Source of the DNA: Arbacia lixula
Lineage: Eukaryota > Echinodermata > Echinoidea > Arbacioida > Arbaciidae
Reading direction: 5' to 3'
NCBI GenBank assembly: GCA_963669155.1
Contig: OZ022576.1
Span: forward strand, 27,276,335-27,340,334
Length of the DNA: 64,000 nucleotides
The notes beneath the pieces are model-generated. The model saw only the letters and a list, made by a program, of their open reading frames with translations. It ran no database searches and was not told where the DNA came from. The position numbers and the translations under genes are program-made. Positions 47,701 through 59,700 of the stretch are shown piece after piece (within the stretch, counting starts at the first letter, position 1; the number at the start of each line of letters is the position of its first letter).

Positions 47701-50700
47701 CAATCTAATCAGTCTGTCTAAGTCCATCCTTGTATCAAGTTTGTCTAAAATTAGCAAATTTTGGCAAGGTTCATTGCCATTTGAGCTCTGAACTTGCAGG
47801 GAATTTGATCACATATGTCATTAGTCTATCTCCATGAAGTGATTCATCTCTGTACCATGTTTGGTTATAATTTTATAATCGGATTTGGTTTAACAGAGAA
47901 AAATGGGTCAATCCACGTGAAATCAACCAATGGTGTTAACCCGACCCTCTTCAATTTTGTTCAAACTCGCACCAAATGTTCCTTCAAGTGTCTGACGGAA
48001 GATTCTGAAATATTTTGCCCCAAGGTCAAATGGTTGCTAAGATACAGCCTCCCTTAGTAACCAATGCGTGATCGAACAACTGAGTTTAAATAAAATTTGC
48101 TATTTTTGATTGACCGCTGCAGCCAAGTTAGATGAGTTACATTGCTCATTTCGTGTAAATTGAAAGAACTTTATAGTCATAACATGCACGATGTATTCTG
48201 GTGCCAATCGGATCACCCATTCTTACGCATGACGTCAAAGGAAATGGTGTTAAGCGTCAATGGCAATGTGTTCGGGTGCATGTTTGGAAGCTGATAACTT
48301 TGAAACTCAATTAGTTTAGAACCCACTATTTTGCAGATATATAGTCGTTTACTAGCTCTACCCACCTACCAAAAATTGATCAAAAAACATGCATCGTTTT
48401 CTCGTAGAGCGCCCTCAAAATTTGATTTTTTTAAAAAGTTGCCAAGTTCAAGGTCTCAAATCACCACTCGTCCCATTGAGGATCGACACCAATTTTGGTG
48501 TGTTGATAGACCTTTACCTATACTTTTATAGGATACCTAAACACTTTTGTGACCGAAATGTTAAATAGCTGATTTAAGCATTTGAAAATGGTTGTAAACA
48601 CCCCAAAATCTATGTAAAATGACACATTGGATTTTACGCATATTTCAAATTGTGATAACTCAGAGATGAAAAGCCAAAATACAATGATATCTTCTGTGAT
48701 AATAGTCTGTTATTAGTACTAAAAGAATATACATCACAAATATTTTTGTTTTTTTGTCAATGACCTCAAAAAAGCACCTGAAAATCACAAGAAACAATAA
48801 ATCAGTCAATTTGCTGTAACCATGGTTACCATAATGATGTTAATGTGTGTTTACATTGATTTCTAATTGTGTGTCATTTCAGTACTAATGGTGACTTAAA
48901 GCTGATAACTGCATATCATGTTCTAATATGTATTTTCTTTTTAGCTACACATAATATCTTAAGTCATGTTCATATCTATTGACCTTGACACCATTCTGAA
49001 AGAGCTGTATAAGCCTAAAAATTAGCATATTCTCAACACCAGTGAGCTTTACATCACATTTCAAAATCATTTTCCTCTCGCACAGAATGCCTGATCATGT
49101 CGATATATGCAGTATTGGTAGTCTGGAATTAATATTTAGAGGATCTAGTATTATTTGATTTGCCTAAAATGACAATGACCTTGAAAATACACCTGGAAAT
49201 CATAACAAAAGCAACAATCATTCAAATTTCCAATAATAGAATGTGGACACTGGCTTTGAGTTGAGTGCCATTTTAATATGAATACTGACTTAAGTTTGAT
49301 AATTGCAAATCTGTTGCCCTTTTTGTTCCATTTTGAGCTGCAAATAATATTTAAAGTAAAAATAACATTGACCTTGACATAAATGTAAGATTAGTCGTAA
49401 ATGTCTCCTACTGAGAATAAGTCACAACATATATGAGTTTTACACTTTTATTTGTATCTTAAAATGGACGAAAATGGAATATGATTAACAATTATTGGCT
49501 TTAAATTCACTATTGATATTAAAATGACACATTTTTTTTATTGAAAGTCTTTGTAAAATGCCTTACAATAGAACTATTGATCTTTTGTGATTTTCAGCTG
49601 TATTTTCAAGGTCATTGTTATGTTAGATAAATTAGATAATACTATATACTCTAAACACTTATCAAAGTATACCACCGCTACAAATATCGACATGATCAGG
49701 CATTCTGTCCGAGAGAAAAATGATTTTGAAATATGAGGTAAAGCTCACCGGTGCTGAGAATATGCTAATTGTTAGGCTTATACAGCTCTTTCAGAATGGT
49801 GTCAAGGTCAATAGATATGAACATGACTTAAGATATTATGTGTAGCTAAAAGAAAATATATATTAGAACATGATATGCAGTTATCAGCTTTAAGTCACCA
49901 TTAGTACTGAAATGACACACAATTAGAAATCAATGGTTACGGCAAATTGACTGATTTATTGTTTCTTGTGATTTTCAGGCGCTTTTTTGAGGTCATTGAC
50001 AAAAAAACAAAAATATTTGTGATGTATATTCTTTTAGTAATAATAACAGACTATTATCACAGAAGATATCATTGTATTTTGGCTTTTTATGTCTGAGTTA
50101 TCACAATTTGAAATGTGCTTAAAATCCAATGTGTCATTTTACATAGATTTAGGGGTGTTTACAACCATTTTCAAATGCTTAAATCAGCTATTTAACATTT
50201 CGGTCACAGAAGTGTTTAGGTATCCTATAAAAGTATAGGTAAAAGTCTATCAACACACCAAAATTGGTGTCGATCCTCAATGGGACGAGTGGTGATTTGA
50301 GACCTTGAACTTGGCAACTTTTTAAAAAAAATCAAACTTTGAGGGCGCTCTACGAGAAAACGATGCATGTTTTTTGATCAATTTTTGGTAGGTGGGTAGA
50401 GCTAGTAAACGACTATATATCTGCAAAATAGTGGGTTCTAAACTAATTGAGTTTCAAAGTTATCAGCTTCCAAACATGCACCCGAACACATTGCCATTGA
50501 CGCTTAACACCATTTTCCTTGACGTCATGCGTAAGAATGGGTGGTCCGATCGGCACCAGAATACATCGTGCATGTTATGACTATAAAGTTCTTTCAATTT
50601 ACACGAAATGAGCAGTGTAACTCATCTAACTTGGCTGCAGCGGTCAATCAAAAATAGCAAATTTTATTTAAACTCAGTTGTTCGATCACGCATTGGTTGC

Positions 50701-53700
50701 TAAGGGAGGCCGTATCTTAGCAACCATTTGACCTTGGGGCAAAATATTTCAGAATCTTCCGTCAGACACTTGGGGGAACATTTGGTGCGAGTTTGAAGAA
50801 AATTGAAGGGGGTCGGGTTACAAATCGTCTGAAAATTGGTTGATTTCACGTGGATTGACCCAAATATCAATTTGGGAGTAATTCTTAGCCAATTTTGGCA
50901 AAGTGCAAAAACCTTTCACTTCTGACCTTTCAAGAATTTTACCAAAACATTCATCAGTCTACCTCCATGAAGTGTTACATGGATTTGGATTTTGGTTTAT
51001 GGTGAAAAATATAAATTTTTGCAAAGTTCATTGATCTTTGACCGCTTCCAGCAAACAAAAAATGTCACCAGTCTACCCCCAAGTAGTGATCAATCTTTTC
51101 ACAATGTTTGATTGGAATTGCGCCATTGGATTTGGATTAATTGTGAAATTTTGGCAAAGTTCATTGACCTTTGAACTCTGACCTTTCAGGAATTTTACCA
51201 AAAACGTCCCAAGTCTATCCCCAAGTAATGGTCCATCTGTGTACCATGTTTAATGAGAATTGCATTCTTGGATTTGGATTTATTGTGAAATAGGATTTTT
51301 TTTTACAATTCTTCACAAAGTTCATTGACCTTTGACCTCTGACCTTTCAGGAATTTTACCAAAAATGTGACCAGTCTAACCCCAAGTCGTGATCTATCTT
51401 TGTACCATGTTTAAGGAGAATTGCATCCTTGGATTTGGATTTCATGTGAAAAAGGTCAACTTTGGGCAATTTTTCACAAAGTTCATTGACCTTTGACCTG
51501 TGACCTCAATCAGATTTGACCCCAATTTTACACACTATATGAAATTTTAATGCAATACACACATGTACCAAGTTTAAAGCAAATCAGGTTAGCGGTTCTC
51601 AAGATATTGCCGAAAAGGATTCGAGACGGACGGATGGACAACACGAAAACATAATGCCTCTGCCCCCTTTGTGACGGAGGCATAAAAATGATGACATATA
51701 CCTTTTGCTTGTTCCGCTTTTCATCAATTTCTTTTTGAAGCTCCACTCTTCTGTCATCATCCAGGCCAGGTGGCGGTTGCCACATCAGTGGCTCCTTTTT
51801 CTTTTCCTCCTGCTTCTTGAGAAATCTTCTTGTCTGATTGGAAGTGAAGGATAATTACAAGACATTGATTTTTTTACTTTATATTATCCAACAGGGAGTG
51901 TGTTACCAAATATTTTGGTCACCAGGAACTGTCAGCATTAAAATCATCTTACAAATCACAAGGGGCCGTATTCCATAAACATCTAAGAATTGATGTTTAA
52001 GTCTAAGTAATTTGTTTTAGTCCTTTTCTTGTCTAAGAAATTTGTCCTAACAGCATTCCATACATTTTAAGCCATTTTCCTTAAGTCAGACTATTTGGCT
52101 AAGCCAAATCTTAAAATTCTCTGACGTCGTGAGAAAATTGGTGACGTCACGCAACTTTTATCACACTCACAGCTCCCCCGCAGTGAAAAGTCAATGCATT
52201 TTATGTGTTAAAGCAAAAATCACACCAACATTGAATCTAACGTTAAAGCTATGCATACCTCGTCGATAGGCTCAATAGGATAGTTCCGATTTGCCATAGG
52301 GGCAATGTCATCAGAGATGAGATCAGTGATGTTAAACATACCGTACCGACATTTCACCAGTCCGAACACAATTTGAAAAACAGAGATATTTCAAACAAAA
52401 ATGTGCAATTATTTAATATGTACACATATTCTTCTGTTAATCTTGCATCTTGTTTACTACACTGTATAAGAAATCGTGCATCCAACCTTTGACGATACGC
52501 ATTAAGCAGAAATATGCGGCCATGCTGGTTATGGCGAAAGCGCACGGTAGACAAAGCTGCCATACTGCGCGCAGCCATGTTGTAACCCCAAAGTTCAGAC
52601 AACTCACAGCTGTCTTAAAGTTAGGGCAAAATTCTTAACCATTTGTTGTTTATAGAATACTAAGTGTACAATTTTAAGAAAAAGTTTTTTAGGCATACAT
52701 CCTAAATCTGTCTTAGACAAGCACAAAATCTAAGACAAAATTCTTAGCCAAATATGTATGGAATACGTGTTTTGGCTCTGAAGTTTGTCTCAGATGAAAA
52801 AATAAAACACATTGCTTAGATTTTTTTTTTTTTTACTTAAGCACGCTTATCTTGTTTATGGAATACAACCCAAGGTTTTCTAAAAGGCGATGGTCATACA
52901 TTAAATGTTTTGTTGTGGGAGTCTGATTGGATTGACAAAGTACTTAATGAAACATGCTTATAGCTGGAAGCTTCTTTTTTGGATTTTGTGCAAAGTTGCA
53001 ATATGGATGACCTACGCACCAACACGCTACGTCTGATGGTAGTTGTGAAGTAAGTCAGTTCCTCTGACTACCTTTAGAAAGGATCTTTGGTGAGGGCATG
53101 GAAATGTATCAAATAAATGACAAGAACTCTAAAATATCTGAAGTTCTGAACCCTATTATGCATTTGGCAGCCTTGAATTAAAGACCATCATGGGCAATAT
53201 GATCCCAACTCAAATAATATCTTAATCTTGTGAAAACAAGTGTATATATTTCTGGACATACTATTTCACATCAGCTATATGACACCATATTTGACAATGG
53301 AAGAATGTTGAACTGTTGGGCCAATCACTCAGTAACATGAATCCAAGTGGTGATAACTACAGACAAAACAACCAGAGGACATCCAGATCAAAGGCTATGC
53401 TTCCACTCACATGTCTCTGAATGATGATAGCAGCTTTGACCTGCTGTGCCGAGGCCTTCCTGAGGCCAAGCTTGCGTCTCTCCAGCACCCCTCTCCACCG
53501 CGCCTGGATCTTGATGGCACACTGGATCTGAGATAGCTCCAGGAACCTGTTCACATCGCCTGTAAAATCAAGGAACATATCCTGATTCACTTAATTTGAG
53601 AAGTTTTCAAAACACTACAAAACTAATGTTGGACATTGTGCTGCATAATGCTCATATTGGAAATCAGATTTCTATGTGAAATAAATTTTACAAGTTACAA

Positions 53701-56700
53701 GTGCTTTGGAATAGAATAAAAATGGTAAAATTAATTAGCATTTGAGTATTACATTACAGTATCACAGAGTCCTTTAAAGCCTTTCACGCGTCATATGCAG
53801 GATGTATACCTAGCGCGCTGCCATATTGCGTACGCCATGCGTTCCATGCAAAAACGCACACTTACCTATGTGTACTGTTTCTCGGGCACTTACTCATTTA
53901 CCCGCCTGGTTAGAATGCACGATCCTTACCGAAGCTAAACCTTCGGCCCTGATCGGAGTCACGAAGTGGTCGATTGGTGCACTGTAGTGTTTAACATTTA
54001 TTTTAAATATTTTAATTTATGTATGTATTGGAGAAAAAATATTTGTGTTTATTTGATGAGAAAATGAATACTATCATGTAAGTATTTATATTTTTGCTGT
54101 TAATTTTATATATTTTTTAATAAACATAAAACAAGAAAACATACTGATGTGAATCGTGGCTAGCCATTTCGCTGCGTGCCGCATTCGTGTGTTAAGTTCG
54201 CAAGCGTTGGAGCTAGATAGTGACGTCTCCCCACAGAATCGACGTGTGAAAGCCTTTAACTCTATCTGTACCAGAATAAGTGCTGCTTTGTAGGATTTGA
54301 GTGTATTATTTGCGACAGAATGCACATGCAGGGTTCAGGGGGAATCAATATGCAATGACAACTGGATTTTAATGAAAGCACAACAATAGGAGAAGCAGAT
54401 TGGCGCACATATATTTGAAAGTTTGTATAAAGATATGAATATATGAAAATCATAATTACGAGCCCTTAATCCTGACACTAACCATCAACAACATGTTAAA
54501 GGCTTTTCCTTACCATATCTTGAATATAACCACATCATCCCTTTCTCATAGTACACTTGGAATGTAATGTTACAGGGCCAGTGATTTTGGTGTTTTGAAC
54601 AGTGCTAACTTGTATCTCAAACTGCCGCCGATCTGTTTCTCAATTTGCCATTATGATTAAAATGATTTTGTAATTATTTAATCAGTTGTTATTGTTGTTT
54701 TTTCATAAAATAATAGTTCATGATATTTCCTTTAATAACAAGGCCTACACCCTACAAGCTTTGCTTTTTAGTCGGCCCTCCTTCCCTTTCAATTTGTATT
54801 ATCTAATTCATTGTATTATGCAAGTTTATTTATATGTATGTTAATCTGTGAAGTAAACTGTACCATCATTGTAAAAATTGAAAGAGGAGAAATAAATGAA
54901 TTGAATTGAATTGAATTGAATGATCCTTTCTTAAAACTGCTCACCTGGAGTCATTGCAGCAATCATGTCCAGTTGTTTCTGCCTTGTCTCCCTGATGGCT
55001 CTTCTCCTAGCCACAAGGAGCTGGTGCTCAAGCTCCCTCTGCTCCCTCTCATACTCCAGCACCCGAGACTTCTCCTCCTTCTTAGCCCTGGAGACAAAAT
55101 ATTGCAAAGAAGTCTGTGATGTTATTTTTGTTGGTGTCTGTGTGACAACATTGCAAATTATTATTGTAATATTTTATAAAATTCTGGCCCAGGATTTGAC
55201 CTTAACCCTGAGCTGCATGACCCAACACCCAATTGAGTTATTATAAAATATCATTGTAGCAAGTTTACTTAAATTTGGTTGAATATTTCTTCAAACATCA
55301 CGTGAAGGAGACAATCCAGACAGACAGACACATACAAAAAAACAACCCAGCAACACATTGCCACCAGCCATTTCATGGAAGAAGCATACAAATGTAGAAA
55401 TATGCACGTTATGGCCAACTTAACACATATCGATTAAACTTTTGATTGTTTAGTCTTGAATTGATACACAAGGCATTAGCAATATTGTGTCTCGCCCACT
55501 TGCGAAAATAACCAGAAAGATCGCGATCTCCGTTGCTACGCAAAAGAATTGTATCCCTGGCTGATTGTGAAATATCTGCCATAGAATGCAACATTCCATA
55601 AATGAGAAGGGCTATTTCACGCAATGCTACTTCCTCTATCTACTCCCCCTCCCCCACCTTCCCCCTTCTTTGAGATGGAATAAAAAGCCTCCACCAAGTT
55701 CTATTAGATTAGACAAAGACAAAACAGGATGATAATCAGTTGCACAATAGAGGCAAAGTAAACTTTGTCTCTGGGGGGCATAGCAATGTAAAAAGGTTAA
55801 AATTAGTGCTGCAGTTGAAAACTGAACATGGTTTAAAGTTGTAAAACCTGTGAAAAACTGAAACAAACAAATAAGCAACTTTAAACAGACAACATCAAAA
55901 TCAGGTGCAAAATAGTGACTTTGAATAAATTTGCATAAATGTGCATGAGTAATGTTTGCCTAAATGTACATCAGTAATGCTCACACATGCTCACACAATT
56001 CTGTGCACAAGTTAGGAAGCCTTCACCAAGAGTCTTGCAAGTAAACTTTAATGTACGACCTCAAATGACCTTTGACCTTATCCTGTGACCTCCAACAGCA
56101 CCATAACATGAAGGTACCCCCAGTGCATCTATGACCCAAGTTAGGTTGTAATCCATGTAACCTATGTGAAGTTATTTGTCAAAAGAGAGTCTTGCAGGTA
56201 AACTTTAACGTATGACCTCAAATGACCTTTGACCTTATTCTGTGACCTCCAACGGCACCATAACATGAAGGTACCCCCAGTGCATCTATGACCCAAGTTA
56301 GGTTGTAATCCAAGCAACCCATGTGAAGTTATTTGTCAAAAGAGAGTCTTGCAGGTAAATTTTAATGTATGACCTCAAATGACCTTTGACCTTATCCTGT
56401 GACCTCCAACGGTACCATAACATGAAGGTACCCCCAGTGCATCTATGACCCAAGTTAGGTTGTAATCCAAGCAACCCATGTGAAGTCATTTGTCAAAAGA
56501 GAGTCTTGCAGGTAAACTTTAACGTATGACCTCAAATGACCTTTGACCTTATTCTGTGACCTCCAACGGCACCATAACATTCAATTCAATTCAATTCAAT
56601 TCATTTATTTCTCCTCTTTCAATTTTTACAATGATGGTACAGTTTACTTCACAGGTTAACATACGTATAAATAAACTTGCATAATACAATATATCACATA

Positions 56701-59700
56701 ATACAATAGATAATACAAATTGAAAGGGAAGGAGGACCGACTAAAAAGCAAAGCTTGTAGGGTGTAGGCCCCCCTATAAATGTAAATATCATGAACTATT
56801 ATTTTATATATAAAAAAACAACAACAACAATAACAACTGATTAAATAATTACAAAATCATTTTAAGACGCAAAACAATGATAATTATATACAAAAAACAA
56901 ACATTAAATGTACACAAACATCAAAGTTGCGCGCTACAAATTATATTCAAATGGGAAAGCAAGTACCTAGTAGCTATACAGAAGAAAGCCTCTAAGTCTC
57001 CTTTTGAAACTTTGTATTGAATTGCATTGTATAATATCATTTGGAAGAGAATTCCAGAGTTTTGGACCTGTAAAAACGAATGTCTTTTGAGCAAACGATG
57101 TTCTATTTAGTGGCAGATGGAAGGAGCTCGCCTGGCGAGTGAAGTAACTATGAATCGAATCATTTTTTACAAACATATCATTAAGAGGCATAGGTAATTG
57201 TTTAGTGCTGAGCTTGTACATTAGCTGTCCAAGCTGAAAAATATACAAGTCTTTAATTTTCAAAGTCTTGTCATTAAGAAAAAGATTATTCGTATGTGCC
57301 CGGAAATCTGCATTATAAATAATACAAATTGCTCTTTTTTGTAATATAAAGAGTCTATTAATTTGGGAAGTTGCTGCACTGCCCCAGGCGATAAGTCCGT
57401 AATTGAAGTAAGGAAGAATTAACGTGGAATACAAGGATAACATAATATACTTAGGTAGAAATTGTCTTAATTTGCTAAGAATACCAGTGTTGCGAGCAAT
57501 GATTTTGCAGATATTGTCAATGTGTGCTTTCCAAGATAGTTTTTCATCAATGATTAGCCCCAAAAATTTAGTTGATCGGACCCTTTGAATGAGAGTACCA
57601 TCAAATACGATATCATTTGGCAAGGTCGCAAGCTTATTACTAAATAGCATGTAACTAGTTTTGTCTAAATTAAGCGACAGTTTGTTAGCTTTTATCCAAT
57701 TTGTAACACTTTTAAGTTCGTTATTTAAAATTTGCGTCAATTGATCTGGATCGCTATGTGACAAAAATATATTCGAGTCGTCAGCAAAAAGTATAAATTG
57801 AAGCAAACCAGATGACTTCTCAATGTCGTTTATATAAATAATGAATAGAAGTGGGCCAAGAATACTGCCCTGCGGAACTCCACAAAGGACAGGTTTAGGT
57901 TCAGAGAAATGATCGTTCAGTGAAACGAACTGGGAGCGCCCTTTAAGATAATTCATGAACCACGTCAACGGTTTTCCCCGAATTCCATAGTGTGAAAGTT
58001 TGTAAAGTAGGATATTATGATCAACTGTATCAAATGCTTTAGAAAAATCTATGAACAAACCAACCGTATTAGAAGACTGATCAGTAGCTTTGGCAACTGT
58101 TTGAACTAAAGAAAGTATTGCATGTGTAGTGCTACTCTTTTCCCGGAAGCCAAATTGAGTATCAGAAAGGATGTTGTGCTTTTTAAAGAATTTTATTGTT
58201 CGTATGTGGACCAACTTCTCAAGGATTTTTGATAATGTTGTAAGCAGTGAGATGGGTCTGTAATTACTTGTTAGTGCATTGTCACCCTTTTTGAAAATTG
58301 GGATTATCTTTGAAATTTTCATTGATTCTGGAATATGTCCAGATAGTAATGACAAATTGAATATATGTACAAGAGGATCAACTACATAATTCATAGTTTT
58401 CTGTAAAAGATTGTTATCAATTTCATCAAATCCTGCACTCTTATTTAATTTTAGGCCAGAAATTATTTCAATTACTTCTTGCGGGTACGTAGGAGAAAAA
58501 AATATGGAACTTTCATTGCTGTCCCCCAGGTAGTGGTGAAATGAACAATGTGTTGATGGTATGCGCCTGGCAAGGTTAAAACCAACATTGGAAAAATAAT
58601 CATTGAAAATATCTGCCATCTGAGCTTCATCCTCGACGACAGTATCATTATGTCTAAGCTTAGTTATCTTAGAATGCTTTGGTCTATTATTGATGGTAGC
58701 ATTGATGATATTCCATGTTCTCTTAATATCATTTTTGTAACGATTGAATTGATCATGATAATACTCTTTTTAGCAGTACGGATCACCCCTGTAAGTACAT
58801 TCTTATAATTGGTATAATGAATCCTTGTTTGATCAGTAAGTTTAGATATATATTTATAGTATAGTTTATTTTTCCGATTGATTGATCGTAGAATTGAATT
58901 GGTTATCCAAGGTAGTCTGGGCGATTTCTTATAATTTTTAGACTTAGGTTTAGAAAAAGGAATATTTCGATTTACATGCGACATAAAAGTTTCAACAAAT
59001 ATTTCATACGACATGAAGGTACCCCCAGTGCATCTATGACCCAAGTTAGGTTGTAATCCAAGCAACCCATGTGAAGTTATTTGTCAAAAGAGAGTCTTGC
59101 AGGTAAACTTTAACGTATGACCTCAAATGACCTTTGACCTTATCCTGTGACCTCCAACAGCACCATAACATGAAGGTACCCCCAGTGCATCTATGACCCA
59201 AGTTAGGTTGTAATCCAAGCAACCCATGTGAAGTTATTTGTCAAAAGAGAGTCTTGCAGGTAAACTTTAACGTATGACCTCAAATGACCTTTGACCTTAT
59301 CCTGTGACCTCCAATGGCACCATAACATGAAGGTACCCCCAGTGCATCTATGACCCAAGTTAGGTTGTAATCCAAGCAACCTATGTGAAGTTATTTGTCA
59401 AAAGAGAGTCTTGCAGGTAAACTTTAACATAGAAAAAGAGAGTCTTGCACATACTCTTTAAAGGGGAAGTTCACCCTGAAATTATTTTGGTTTCAATAAA
59501 AAGAGGCAAATGAAAGAAACATATGAGCGAAGGTTTGACGAAAATCGGTCAAAGGAAAAGAAAGTTGTTTGATTTTAAATTTTTGAATTTGTGACGTCAC
59601 ATGCGAGGTGCTCTCCCATATGTTGTGTACAATTTTTTTCTGTACACAACATATGGGAGAGCACCTCGCACGTGACGTCACAAAATCAAAACTTTAAAAT

